Of a DNA stretch of 64,000 bases, positions 1-11,137 are shown piece after piece. Position 1 is the first letter of the stretch. Each line of letters opens with the position of its first letter. Both the position numbers and the translations under genes were made by a program. The notes beneath the pieces are model-generated. The model had not been told where the DNA came from. It saw only the letters and a program-made list of their open reading frames with translations, and ran no database searches. This stretch comes from Patellaria atrata CBS 101060 (lineage: Eukaryota; Ascomycota; Dothideomycetes; Patellariales; Patellariaceae). The stretch is from assembly GCA_010093705.1 (NCBI GenBank), contig MU006092.1, forward strand, positions 68,623-132,622. The letters are read 5' to 3'.

Positions 1-517
1 GATTATTACCCTTCAATTGAAGTTGATAAGGTGCATCACGTTTCTTTTGAAAGCACTAACAGTAAAGGTTATAGTACAGTAAGGTAAGTTACGGATTACA
101 GGACTAAGCTGCATTGAAACTGGCCTCACTATTCCCAACCTGGAACTCTACCAAGTTCAGCACCCGCTTCAAGCATCGTGAGATCTCACAGCACCTCATT
201 GCTCAACCCACCCTAATCCGCCACTACATGCGCCCTCCTTTACAATAGTTTTCTCAATTCACTAGTCCTACCAAGACTTTCGCTCATTCTAGGAGTTCCA
301 ACATTTAACAGTCGTCAATGGAGCCTCTCAACCGTTAACCATCGTGTCACTCAAGTGCTGCGGGGTCTTCCGCACACTGAGCCAGGCACTCAATAACAAC
401 AAAGGAAAAGAGGACTTGGACTAACGGGAGCATATCTGCTAGTACAGTTCGTAGGTTCTGCTGTTAGTGCATGTTCGCGCTAATGAAGGTTCGAGTACAG
501 GAGGGATCGCGGTCAAA
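1..517. other. 5' flank of the carrier gene
   Basis: No gene is supported here. The stretch probably holds the promoter and 5' UTR of the mitochondrial carrier to its right. A frame open from about 467 begins with GTG and is not taken as coding before the ATG at 518. Confidence 0.5.
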
Positions 518-1784
518 ATGTCTCTTCCAAGCTCGAGTGTAGCACCTTCCGATTCTCAGCAATATGCTACCACACACTCCGCGGGAGATGAAGGCGTAGA
601 AAAGGCGGCTTCCTTTAGTCGTTCAACATCCACCATTGCTTTCTACTGTGCGAAGATGCCAAACTCCTCCATAAACAGTATTTGTGGAGCACTGGCCGGC
701 GTTGCTTCTGGTATCGTCACATGTCCTCTCGACGTTATAAAAACGAAATTGCAAGCGCAAGGAGCTTTCAGAATACAGGGACGAAGAACGATACCACGGT
801 CAAGTCAGGTATATCAGGGGATGATTGGCACAGCGCGAGTGATATGGACAGAGGATGGCTTTCGCGGACTGTATCGAGGGCTTAGCCCTATGCTTCTTGG
901 ATATCTTCCCACTTGGGCCGTGTATATGACCGTTTACGAGAGCTCTAAGGACTATTACTATACTAAGCTAGGTATGTATTGGTCTCCCTACTAATTATCC
1001 ACTCCTAACAATACATCCAGAAAGTAAGTGGCATGCTCGAATATACGCATCCATCACCGCTGGTGCATGCTCTACATTAGCCACAAACCCTATATGGGTC
1101 ATAAAAACGAGACTTATGTCTCAAGTAAGTTCTAGAGCATCAAAGCAAGCCAGAACACCCTGGCACTATAAGTCGACCCTCGACGCCGCTCGCAAGATGT
1201 ACCGCGCTGAAGGTATCGGCGCGTTTTATTCTGGCCTGACACCAGCTCTCCTCGGTTTAACACATGTTGCAATTCAGTTTCCGTTGTATGAATTCCTCAA
1301 GCAGAATTTCACTGGCCTCGAAATGGGCGAGAATACCCCTTCCGATAAAGATGTGCACTGGGCGGGAATTCTTGCTGCGACTTTTCTGAGTAAAATATGC
1401 GCTACATCCGCAACATATCCGCACGAGGTTCTTCGGACCCGATTACAGACCCAACAGCGATCCCAACCATCACACTCCCCAGAAGGCATTACTTTCAGAG
1501 GTGGCGCAGAGCCAGGTAATAGACAGAGATCATCTCTTGGCGCTTCTTCCGACGGGATGCTCAATCTACCTCGATATCGCGGGGTCCTACGTACCTTCAA
1601 GGTGATTCTTCAGGAAGAGGGTTGGAGAGCCTTCTATAACGGTATGGGTACAAACATGATCCGTGCTGTGCCTGCCGCAATGACGACAATGCTCACTTTC
1701 GAGACCCTTAAGAGCGCAATGTACTCACTTCGGGAGGAAGGGAAGAAACAAATAGAGGACGACGATTCAATGAAGCATGAATAG
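518..1784 (+). CDS. Mitochondrial NAD+ carrier (YIA6/NDT1-like, SLC25 family)
   Basis: Model join(518..971,1021..1784), 405 aa. It should import NAD+ across the mitochondrial inner membrane. All three SLC25 repeats are visible with their signature motifs: PLDVIKTK in repeat 1, PIWVIKTR in repeat 2 and PHEVLRTR in repeat 3. Tryptophan replacing the acidic residue in repeat 2 is a hallmark of the NAD+/folate/FAD carrier branch, and GYLPTWAVYMTVYE matches the GYFPTWMIYFSVYE of yeast Yia6. The 49-base intron (GTATGT...CAG) restores the repeat 2 sequence ESKWHARIYASITAGACSTLATNP. The N-terminal 50 residues or so are Ser-rich and look disordered. A 40-residue polar insertion rich in Ser, Gln and Gly lies in the matrix loop after PHEVLRTR. 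The ATG at 518 was chosen because the frame upstream offers only GTG. A pyrimidine-nucleotide (RIM2) or folate carrier is a less likely reading. Confidence 0.88.
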
Positions 1785-2384
1785 CTGACTTTTTCCAACT
1801 GATTCAAATTCTCTTAGCACCTTTGAAGATTTTCTCTCCGTTGCGTCATCTGGCGTTGGAACTACAGCATTATTAGTTCCGAGGATTCTGGAACTTCGTC
1901 TTCTTGAAGGCTATTTTTCAAGTCCTTTTTTAGCATTATTGCGCGGTCCCGGGATTAAGGTAGTACGGTGTTATTGGTGTATGCGAGATATTGGTTCATT
2001 CTACACATTTGCAGCAAGTCTGCAGTCTTATCGTCCGGTTTAAGGGGGCTTACCTATTACAGTCACCAGATGTGACTTTATCAACTCATCGGGGACGGAT
2101 AAGGGTTATCGCATCGATCGTCGGAACTATAAAGTGGGGACAAGGGAGGAGACTGTACATTTGGATCAATTGTGCGCTCATAGCACTATCTGTACATGAA
2201 TTTTTTCCATGATCCTAGTATAAGTACAAGCGTACTGACTACCAAATCAAGCCTATAAATTCTAAATCTCAAACGCCGTTTTATGCATAATCCAGGCGAA
2301 ATAAGGTCGCATAACCGGATATTACCAATGCCTACCCACACTTCCATCTCCCAATATTCCCCCCTTTACCCTCTTCTAACACTC
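1785..2384. other. Intergenic region between carrier and small membrane protein
   Basis: This is the probable 3' UTR of the carrier, followed from about 2340 by a pyrimidine-rich run that leads into the 3' end of the minus-strand gene. The short open frames have no recognisable content. Confidence 0.4.
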
Positions 2385-2920
2385 CTACCCCCCTCCTTCC
2401 TCCCTTGTTCCTTGTCTCTCGTTCCCACCTCCCATCTCTCTCTTATGTCCTTTTCCCCTTGCCCTCCTCACATCTTCTCTCAATGCCTCTCCAAAAGTCT
2501 TCGCATCATCCTCTACTTTCTCCATTACGCCATGTCGCCGCAAGTTTTCAGCATACCAGTTCATCTGCCCGCCGTCCGCTTCACGGTGCTTCTGTGCATT
2601 CAGTTTTGCCGCGCGGATCGAGGTGCGCGCGTAGATGAAGAGGAGACCGGCCATTGTTAACGCGGCGAGGGGGGCTGTGAGGGTCTGAGGTGGGGAGTTA
2701 GCGGAGGTGTTGTAGAGAGTGGACGACAGGATATTCCGGAGTTATCAGGATCATAGAGTAAGGGGATATATGTGTTTCGAGTCAAGGAAATTTGGAGAGG
2801 GAAAGGAGCAAATACTCTGCCATTGATACTGCGACCCCAGCTGCGTGCGTGTGGTGACGTTGGCTGGGAGATTTCGGAGGTTTTGTCTGGGGAGTGCGGC
2901 ATCGAGAGGCGGCCGCCCAT
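2385..2920 (-). CDS. Small conserved fungal protein with one membrane span
   Basis: Model complement(join(2385..2684,2816..2920)), 134 aa. Function unknown. Exon 2 encodes a hydrophobic segment (LTAPLAALTMAGLLFIYAR) followed by a basic, charged helix (TSIRAAKLNAQKHREADGGQ), the pattern of a small single-span protein with a charged tail, possibly mitochondrial. I have a vague recollection of similar proteins in other ascomycetes but cannot name the family. The acceptor is well supported by a GCTAAC branch site 12 bases before CTCAG. The donor (GTATTT, phase 0) is one of two candidates, so the last residues of exon 1 (MGGRLSMPHSPDKTSE...) are less certain. The C-terminus is rich in Gly, Glu and Arg. 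Confidence 0.55.
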
Positions 2921-3451
2921 TTTGATATTCAGTCGTCAGCCGTGCGGTTTGGGGTTGGGGGAACTAAGAGGTACGTGGTATATGATTTTGCGACTACATA
3001 TGTAGCGTTATATTTGGTATCTCTTTTCTCGTCTGATCTGAGCTTTAAAGTATGTAGAGCTCCTTAAGGTAGGTACTTCGTAGAGCCTGTGATGCCCCGA
3101 GCTTTGGGTTGATGTCATAAGGGGGCTAGGCTCGATCAGGAAGTGTATCACTGAATTCGGGCTTTACGGTTGACTTTACATTTTCCATCATCTCCACGTT
3201 CGTCGAGAGGGAGGATTCAAATTGACTTGTTACAGGTCACGATATTTTACTATCCAAGATGTCTTCCTTGAAGTAGTGCTAGAAGTAGATGGGAAGGTAT
3301 AAGGTATGCACCAAACTGAACATGCAATACATCACGAATTGCTTAACCACTGCAAAAATGTTTTGGGGGAGGTTCGTATTATAAGGTCGAAAGCCTATCT
3401 GATATTTCAAACGTTTAACCACTACTTCGCGTATGAACTCAATCTAACCCT
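2921..3451. other. Intergenic region
   Basis: It contains the promoter side of the small membrane-protein gene and the 3' side of the DUF8021 gene. Nothing else was recognised. Confidence 0.4.
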
Positions 3452-4225
3452 TTAAGTAGTCCTCATAACTGTCATCGTATGGACGTAGCGCAACTTCCCA
3501 TTCTCAACACGGAACTCATGACTATCAGGCAGGCCACCATTGGTGCCTCCGAAGTCTAGGAAAACGTCAACGGTACCCAACACCTCGTCAATGACGTAGC
3601 GACGCCTAGTGAGCTGGACGCCACTCGGTACCCCAACGTTACAGCTATCAGTTGGGCTGTTTTTGCCAGTATATGCACCACCCTCGAGGCGTGCACACGG
3701 CGTACCCCAGGGAACAACAACGCTTTTGTCGTTGAAGAGATCTAGATAGGCATCTCCCGCTGCTTTGATAACAGCCCGGGTGTCCTGCGTTGTAACGGGA
3801 TCCCACTTCTCTTGCGATGCCCACTTGAGCGTATCCTTAGCGTTAAAGAGCCAGTCTCCTTGTGTGGTAACAATGCTCTCGACGTTTGTGGCATTACCCG
3901 CAAATCGTTGCTGGAAACCGATAACATATCCAACAGGGTCAGTGACAATCAACTCGGTGAATGTGGCGCATTCTGTTGTGTCGTATGTGCTGCGCTGGTG
4001 ATCAACCTTGAGCGCTTTGGAGAGTATGCCACTCGCGATGCTCATAGACTTCTTGTTCTCAATGTAGGAATCCGCAGCAATGGGTGTGCCTGCAGTCTGG
4101 GCTGCAACCAAAGCGGTGGTCTTTTCTTGAAGCCACGCGCGGTCGCAAGCGGCGCGCGCTGTGAAAGGTGCAGCCAAAGCTGGGGAGGCCACAAGGACCG
4201 CGCTGAAAAGGGTCGAATAAATCAT
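3452..4225 (-). CDS. Secreted DUF8021-family protein
   Basis: Single exon, 257 aa. The N-terminus is a clear secretion signal (MIYSTLFSAVLVASPALA, probable cleavage after residue 18), so the product is expected to be extracellular or wall-associated. The C-terminal half carries the pattern I associate with fungal DUF8021 proteins: RRYVIDEVLGTVDVFLDFGG followed by LPDSHEFRVENGKLRYVHTM, a stretch resembling an NTF2/SnoaL-like fold. Cysteines near residues 27, 86, 177 and 195 could form disulphides, as expected of a secreted protein. Biochemical function is unknown for the family. A TATA-like run lies about 100 bp upstream. Confidence 0.85.
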   Translation of the reverse strand: MIYSTLFSAVLVASPALAAPFTARAACDRAWLQEKTTALVAAQTAGTPIAADSYIENKKSMSIASGILSKALKVDHQRSTYDTTECATFTELIVTDPVGYVIGFQQRFAGNATNVESIVTTQGDWLFNAKDTLKWASQEKWDPVTTQDTRAVIKAAGDAYLDLFNDKSVVVPWGTPCARLEGGAYTGKNSPTDSCNVGVPSGVQLTRRRYVIDEVLGTVDVFLDFGGTNGGLPDSHEFRVENGKLRYVHTMTVMRTT

Positions 4226-4325
4226 CTTGCTCCTTTATCGATTTTGATAGCGTAGGTCGTGTCACGAGTCCTGCGGAGAGTGGAATCGAACCGTTTTTAT
4301 TCCATGGCGGCGTCTTGGATTTGAA

Positions 4326-4339
4326 GTATATATATATAC
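4326..4339 (-). promoter_or_regulatory. TATA-like element of the DUF8021 gene
   Basis: The alternating GTATATATATATAC tract sits about 100 bp upstream of the start codon at 4225, a plausible core-promoter position. It is an inference from sequence and spacing only. Confidence 0.4.
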
Positions 4340-5650
4340 GTTTCGAAACAGAGCAAGAAAGAGAGGGGAAATATAGTCCCAAGTATGTGAAGCGGGGCAC
4401 CCTGTCTAATCATAAACCAAATATGTTATTAGATATACTCATCGTGAGGGGACAAGTTTGTTATAGATGCGGTTGCACTATGTTTTATATGTCCTGGACA
4501 TGATAATATTATTCAACTGGCTATCGGCAATACTGCTTGCTCTTACCCTTGGCCGTCGATCCTCCACTGCCGGCATATGTAGTGGATCATGCATGTGTTT
4601 TGCTTCGATATTAACGAAATCGAAATATATGATAGGTCGGCATCTCGAATTTCGGTTTCATGGAAATTCGCCCGTGGTTCTCGAATCCATTCGGACTTCA
4701 ACTGTAGGTCACCGAGACTGGTTTTTGCACCCATCAGTATAGATCATCAAAATGTCCAAACCGACCGCTGGGGCCTAAAGCATAGGGAAGTCCAAGTAAG
4801 GACTCTACCGCGTTAGATACTAGGAGGAATAGAGCTCCTCTATTTTTCTTCGGCTTTGTGATGATGGGAATCGAATAACGAATGAACGAAAGAGAGACAG
4901 GGAGAGAGGGAGATCGCAGATTCAGATACAGAGTTGATGACAGAATGACTGAACGTGATATTAGATTTCTAAAAATTGACGTTCGACTGAGTGACTATAA
5001 ACCAATTATCTTGCAATAGTATGCGAGTAAAGAAGGTCAGTAAGATGATGGGTCTGAGGTAAGGAGCAGAAGCTCAAGCATTATTGCTGATTCTGACAAG
5101 TAGTTCAGTATGAGAAAGCGAACATTGTAGTTTAAGGATTTGTAATCACCATAGGATCCGCGTATTATCCTTTCAGTGTTCTGACAATAGGAGATTCGAA
5201 GGTATGAAGTTACTTTGTACATTTCAAGGGTTGATGGTTCGCCTATAAATAATTCAAGAGCTACTTACTGCAGCTGGTTCTACAATACAACCTCATGTTT
5301 CAAAACCGGTATAGACAAGCTAACTGACTGACTCGGGTGTTATCTAGTACAGTATATTATACGTATATGATATTGCAGCTTTCACTAATAAGGGGGTAGA
5401 CCAAAAATGAGACTAGAACTGACAATACTCCGTAGTTCATCACTGATCAGGGGTTGAGTAAACGTCATAAATAAACACACCGCGTCTCCCACATATAAAA
5501 GTCGCGTCATATCCATTACCTTTCACTTTTATCGAATTCCCTCGTCTTCCTACAAGTATTTCTTCGCTAAAGATTGTATCTCTGTCAATTGCCCTCCTCC
5601 TGTAATCTACTTTCACATGTTAATTCATTATGGTTGAGCCTCTACGAAAG

Positions 5651-5677
5651 CGAAGGCGAAGGCGAAGGCGAAGGCGA
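5651..5677 (+). repeat. Hexanucleotide tandem repeat (CGAAGG)4.5
   Basis: Four and a half uninterrupted copies of CGAAGG. The unit length preserves reading frame and would encode alternating Glu-Gly in one frame. It lies just upstream of the broken DUF7924 gene. Confidence 0.8.
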
Positions 5678-5789
5678 TCCTTACTTGCAGCTTCGGCTGA
5701 CGCAGATGACCTATAACGAATACTCCGAGAGGGCCCGTCAAACAAAAATGGTAAGAAGAAAAATAATTCGATTAGCCATTGGATAAAGG

Positions 5790-7055
5790 ATGGAACCTGG
5801 CCGAAAGCTTTCTTCGAAACTTCTCAAATTGAACGCTCACGGTGGACCCCCGAGGTACATCGTTCACCGAAAAGACCAAAAAAAAACCGAGAAAATACCC
5901 GAGTCTGTATCATATGAGCAAGAGTTGGAAAGAGCGGGCATTTTCCTTTCTCCCTTGCGCTCGGGTTATGATCCCATTTCGACTGCATGTTCTCAACTCT
6001 GCAGAAGTCTGTTGAAGGGCAAATATGTTACTCCGGAAGGTATTCTATTTAGGAATTCCTCTTAATGGGTTGTACAACGTCGTATGACCAAGGAGAGAAT
6101 CTTCAGAGATATCACGCAATATCTTGTCCCTTCAGCCGAAGAACTTAATTTCCGCGGTTTTTACAAAATAAACACTTGGTGGAGGAGCTCAATGCCCAGT
6201 GGCCCAAGTGTAAGAACCTTGCACGTCCATCCCCGAGACCAGACTTCACTGTTGGACTTAATCTACGTGGCTTCGAGAATAATTAAAGGGAGAAGCTGAT
6301 GTCTTATTGTGGACTCGAGAAACCAGCACTGTTTACACTCGATCCCGCGTTTCCTTTCCTTTCGTGTGAAGTTTCTCACGAGAAAATCGAACCGGATAGC
6401 GCTGACCGTGAAAACGCCCATAACGCCAGTGTAGCAATGGACGCAATCGTACAATTATATAGGACGGTGTTAATAGCAGATACAATTCATGGAAAGATTC
6501 CTTTCTTCTCTATTTCACACAACGAGCAGACTCTTAGGATATATGGTTATTATCCGCTAATCTACGGTGAGAGAACCGTTTACTGTCGTCCTGCTATCCG
6601 CATGTTCGACTTCATAGCAAATAAGGAGAAAGATCAGTGGAAAGCGTACAATTTCACCCGGAATCTTTACGAACGATTTGCCCCAATACACTTGAAAAGA
6701 ATCCAAGACGCAACTATCCTTGATGCAAAGCTCGGATACGGAAACATCCCCGTCAAATGCGAGCTCGGAGCACATAACAGAAGGTACAGACTGTGAACTG
6801 TCTCAACCAGCGATATTCTGCGGTCAGGTCCGAGATACAACTCCTGTTGACGACAACGAATCAATGACGACCTCAGTCTCGGCATCTAGCTGGGGTGCCG
6901 TTATAAAGGAACTCCGGCGGCTAGACATACACACCAAAGATCTATTCGATCGACTTGAGAAGTGGACTGAGTGTCGGCATGCCGACCCTCTGGAACTTAC
7001 TGAATCAGGAGAACCAAATTCACCTTTGGCGACGCGAGCTCTTGGAAATCGCTGA
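5790..7055 (+). pseudogene. DUF7924-family gene, apparently broken
   Basis: Recognisable blocks of the fungal DUF7924 family occur in the expected order: ERAGIFLSP, RIFRDITQYLVPSAEEL, ARPSPRPDFTVGLNLRGF, then AFPFLSCEVSHEK...ADRENAHNASVAM, SISHNEQTLRIYGYYPLI and YNFTRNLYERFAPIHLKRI, followed by a polar tail. The blocks lie in three reading frames, with an in-frame stop inside the core and no convincing introns to explain the switches, so I read this as a decayed copy rather than a spliced gene. The core from 6299 to about 6720 is still well preserved, which suggests fairly recent loss. The family's function is not established. An active gene with unusual splicing or sequencing errors in the draft are the alternatives. 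Confidence 0.6.
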
Positions 7056-8616
7056 TGATGTGGTTGACAGGAGGTATCTGACTCGGGAAAGATATATTCA
7101 GCTTAACAACATGCGCACTGAATATAATGCGTGAGAGAAGGAAACCGAAGCCAAGTTTATGCAGCTTATAGTGGGGAGTTTTAATGGTTTCGAACTCTCT
7201 GGAGTAGCGTAGATACATCTACATGCTTTTTGTTGCGTAAGATGGCCTCGCAAATTATATCGCTTCTCGTCTTTTCTAAGATTATATATGAACTTAACCC
7301 TCATAAATAGCCGCTCCCTTTCCTTGTGTCATAAATAGATTTCTTAAGACATTAGCCTGTACAATACAATATGAATGTTCAGATATATCTAAACTTATCT
7401 TTCACCGTCGTAAAACTTTGCAAGGCTCGAAGGATAGTAACTATAAGAATGTAAAACCATATAGAGCCTGATATTAGCCATACGCAAAATTACTTTCAGC
7501 TTCCCGTTAAGGTAGTCACTGTAAACACTACCACTGGAGTATCACCCTAGTCTAATGACTTAAAAGGACAATAGTAACGCCGGTTTCAAGAAGTCTGATC
7601 GGGGACTGAGACAATATCATCACAGCTTTCATCCAACAACTTTAGATTTCACACCATAACAAGATCAGCCCTGTACAACTCAATGTGCACTGACGAAGAG
7701 TACGGACATTTATCCAGCGGGCACATATCATACGCGGCATTTTTCCCTTCCAGGAAGAGCAGGAAATAGTGGAACCGACGTACAGTAAACGAAGAACGAA
7801 CTCTCAAGGTGTGATTATAAGGAAGACGTGAACCGCATAGTGTACGTACAGCACCAAAAGACTTATTAACCGTGACAGGGCGAAAGATTACTTCAACCAC
7901 TCGTCTATGGGATAAGCAAAACCCTTAGGAACCCCGGAATGCCCTCGTAAAATGACGCTGCCCAAGTTGTGGCCACACTGCGGTCCATATCCAGTAAGCA
8001 ACCGTACAGGACTAATCGTCCTGGATATAGCTGAATATGAGACTGGGGAAGTGAAGATCCGCGATGTACGAGATCCAAATGGGGTCAACAGGAGAGCGTA
8101 TACCGCGCGTGGAACAGGTTTAATTGATGGACAGTACTCAAAGACTGCACTGTACAGTAAGATACTGCAAAAGAAACTGTTAGTTCTAGCGCAACGGACA
8201 AGCTAAATATCTGGCTCCGGAGAACGGAAAGACTAGTGTACAGCGTACATGAATCGACATTGGTGAAATGGATGGTAGGTAAGGGAGGAGATGTATGGCG
8301 AGGTAGGAGATGTCCAAGGGGTATTTTCCGATGTTGCGACTGACCGTACCGTAAGGCATAGTTGTTGAAAGATACACACGTTCAAATCCACGGGACCCGT
8401 TTAGAAAAACTGCGGGTAGTTGAAAGGGTAATTTGACCGTCCAATATCTTCAGTAGATGTTAAAGGCCGACTCTCCAAGTACAGTACGCATTCAAGTGTC
8501 ACTGGACGACTCACGAAACTTTCCTGTGGAATTTTCTGCATGGTCATTGGCCATTATGGAGATTCACAGCTGCCATACAAGTACTAACAATTCTTACCCT
8601 GAACACTCTCAATACC
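7056..8616. other. Intergenic region
   Basis: No gene is supported. Short open frames on both strands have no recognisable motifs. A perfect GTACAGTAC palindromic 9-mer lies at 8479-8487. Confidence 0.4.
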
Positions 8617-10890
8617 TCACAGCTTGAACCCACTCCCGACACTCTTCGGCCCATGTTTCGCCATCTTACCCTCTATATCCCTGATCTCACCCTTCTTCCC
8701 AATGACCTTAACGCCACCCTTCTTCAGATCTCCGATAATATTGATTCTCTCTTCCACCTTCTTACTGACCGGTTTGCCCTGTAACCCACCGGCCTTCTTA
8801 ACCCTCTGTTTCTCTCTCCGTCTACGCCTCAACTTCTCCTCTCTTGATAACTCTTCTCTCGCGATGGGCATACCACCCTTCGTCACCACCTCCCCATTTA
8901 CCTTCTCGGTGCCAGGTTTGTACAGCTCCTGTGGTGCAAGCATACTCGCGTTGCCCACCTCCCCACCGATGGTAGGCCTCGCATCCTCTATCATGATCGT
9001 AGGTGCATCCGTACGAATTTCTAGGCTAGGGGTCACAGTTTTCGGGCGATAATGCCACGAGCTCAATGAGTCGAGTTTTGCGCTAACTTCCTTCCACAAC
9101 TTCTCAATCTCTCTGTGCTCCGCCTTCAATTTTTCGTCTTTTACATCGACGAAGTTAGGATCCGTGGCGCGAAGATGCTCGTCCTCGTACTCCTCAGCGA
9201 GGCCCTTTTTCGCTTTCGTATCATCGAGTTCGAAGAGCCCACGTCGCGCTTTCGGGCCAGTTGCAAGGTTATCTGGGCGTCGACGAATCACTTCGTCAAA
9301 TTGGCGCGCGACGATGCGGCGTTTGATTAGTTCCTCAATGTCTTCGCTCACTTCAGCTGTAATAACTGGGACCGGTTTGCCGGCGCGTTCGAACTCCAAA
9401 TCCTCTTCCAGAAGGGAGTTTATGGGTCGGTCCACGGCGCGGGCTTCACCGGCAAGGACCCATTCGCGTTTGGCAACATTGGCGGCTTCGAGACGGCGGA
9501 TCTCTTCTGCGAGTTTTGCTTGCCGTCTCTCGTGGTTGGAGCGACGGGATTTGGGATCAGCTGGGTCCCTGTCGCTAAGAGCGTCATCGGAATCAGAGTG
9601 TTCGGATTCCGAAAATAGATCTCGGTGAACGGAGTCAATGGTACGTTGCATAGTCTCCTCGTCGTTAGGATGGGTCTGTGGCTTCTCTTGTTCTAGATCC
9701 TTGACTGGGAAGTTGTGTGGATTCGGACGACCTCGTTTATTTTTCCTTGCTTTCTGAGGTGGTGGCTCAAAGAAGTCGGCGTACATAACATTATTCGTGT
9801 TTGTTATGCCGTTTGTATCTAGCATATCTTCATCCTCGGACAGGTCCATATCACTTGCACCCTCGGGCGCATTAAGATCGACATCTCCAAATGTGGGACC
9901 CTCTTCGTCATCGTCATCATCATCATCTTCTTCTTCGTCCTCGTAGTCGGCTGAAGGGCCAGGTCTGAATTTGCTGCTCTGATTAGCAGCTAATGGATCG
10001 GCATCGAAGTCGATGTCTTCCTCATCACTTGCTCGACCGTCGTCAGGATCCCCCCTTTCATCCTGCTGAGTAAGAAATTCCGATTGTTTGTTGAAATCAT
10101 CAATCGAGAAGAAGCCATCATTTAGTCCGTGAGGATCGGGGACGAATGTTTCGCTGGATTTTATTTCCACAGAGGGGTCCGCGCCATCCTCGAGGATACC
10201 GTTTATATCCATATCTTCGTTACCCTCCAATTCTTCTTCATCTCCTTCTTCTATATCATCGCCCTCTTTCATGTCGGTGTCTTCCAAATGATCACTCCCA
10301 GATATACTATCCTCTTCGGAAAACCCGCTAACGTCCTCTCCACTTAAATTATCTTCTTCCTCATCTGAATCATCCACCTCGAATCCGTCATCAAATCTAA
10401 CCATCTTGACTGGTCCATTTGTACCCTGGTCATCAAGACTGTCTGAGTCTCCGTTGGTCTGGTGATGCGCGTTCTCGCCTTCGGGTAGCGCCTGCTCAAC
10501 CTCTTCTCTTGCAGCATCTAAAACCTTCCTTGCCTGCTCCCAGACTTGATCTACTCCGAACCCTTCTGTATGAATTTGTTTCAGTCGTAGAACCCGGGTA
10601 TTTGTCTCATTGTCTCCCCTCTTTCTCTTTTTTCTTAGATTTTTTAATCGGTTGGATTGGACTTCGCTAATGCCAGAAGCGAGGGGATCAAGGTAACGCT
10701 TAGCAAGCACAATTGATGCGGAATGTAGCGATGACGTAGGTTGTAAGAAGGAGTGTGGAGAGCGTTGCAAAGTGGCGAGGAGTGCCTGGGTGGAAGAGGG
10801 ATGCAGATCCATTGGAGGTGGGTGGAAAGACTGCGCGGATAGAGTATGGGAGGATATGGAACCTGTTGGGGAGAAGGACAGGGTTGTCAT
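8617..10890 (-). CDS. MPP10: U3 snoRNP protein MPP10
   Basis: Single exon, 757 aa. It is the scaffold of the Mpp10-Imp3-Imp4 subcomplex of the nucleolar small-subunit processome, needed for early 18S rRNA cleavages. Long acidic tracts occupy roughly residues 170-345 (runs of Asp/Glu such as YEDEEEDDDDDDDEEGP), as in all Mpp10 proteins. The conserved C-terminal half includes ELIKRRIVARQFDEVIRR, a segment around FELDDTKAKKGLAEEYEDEH, KLWKEVSAKLDSLSSWHYRP and the characteristic APQELYKPGTEKVNGEVVTKGGMPIAREEL, followed by a basic KLRRRRREKQRVKK stretch. Length is in the usual family range. The start codon is the first ATG in frame. Confidence 0.95.
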   Translation of the reverse strand: MTTLSFSPTGSISSHTLSAQSFHPPPMDLHPSSTQALLATLQRSPHSFLQPTSSLHSASIVLAKRYLDPLASGISEVQSNRLKNLRKKRKRGDNETNTRVLRLKQIHTEGFGVDQVWEQARKVLDAAREEVEQALPEGENAHHQTNGDSDSLDDQGTNGPVKMVRFDDGFEVDDSDEEEDNLSGEDVSGFSEEDSISGSDHLEDTDMKEGDDIEEGDEEELEGNEDMDINGILEDGADPSVEIKSSETFVPDPHGLNDGFFSIDDFNKQSEFLTQQDERGDPDDGRASDEEDIDFDADPLAANQSSKFRPGPSADYEDEEEDDDDDDDEEGPTFGDVDLNAPEGASDMDLSEDEDMLDTNGITNTNNVMYADFFEPPPQKARKNKRGRPNPHNFPVKDLEQEKPQTHPNDEETMQRTIDSVHRDLFSESEHSDSDDALSDRDPADPKSRRSNHERRQAKLAEEIRRLEAANVAKREWVLAGEARAVDRPINSLLEEDLEFERAGKPVPVITAEVSEDIEELIKRRIVARQFDEVIRRRPDNLATGPKARRGLFELDDTKAKKGLAEEYEDEHLRATDPNFVDVKDEKLKAEHREIEKLWKEVSAKLDSLSSWHYRPKTVTPSLEIRTDAPTIMIEDARPTIGGEVGNASMLAPQELYKPGTEKVNGEVVTKGGMPIAREELSREEKLRRRRREKQRVKKAGGLQGKPVSKKVEERINIIGDLKKGGVKVIGKKGEIRDIEGKMAKHGPKSVGSGFKL

Positions 10891-11137
10891 ACTCGAATGA
10901 AATTGGAAAACATTACGGTGTCGAAAGGCGCGGCTAGGTGAAACTGTTAATCACGAACTGTTTGTAAAGGAGTATTGACTTTCGAGAGATGTCGTAAAAA
11001 TTGGCTTCTCCAGAGGGCAAATTTTCCCGGGGATGAGTAAGCAACTAAAGGCAACCTCACAATCGCTTAAACCTGCTTCAGTTCGCAGTCTTTCCCCAGT
11101 ATTATACTTGATACTTTGCTACCTGCTAACTTTCCTG

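Larger units (their letters stand above)
4226..5789. other. Gene-poor, A+T-rich region
   Basis: No credible coding sequence was found. It holds the DUF8021 promoter and, near 5650, a short hexanucleotide repeat. The A+T-rich stretch around 4900-5500 may include decayed DNA that I cannot classify. Confidence 0.4.

Noticed and set aside
467-517. Upstream extension of the NAD+ carrier frame
   Set aside because: It would begin with GTG; the first ATG in frame is at 518 and sits in good context.
8624-10937. Several plus-strand open frames over MPP10
   Set aside because: They are antisense shadows of the MPP10 coding strand with no independent motifs.
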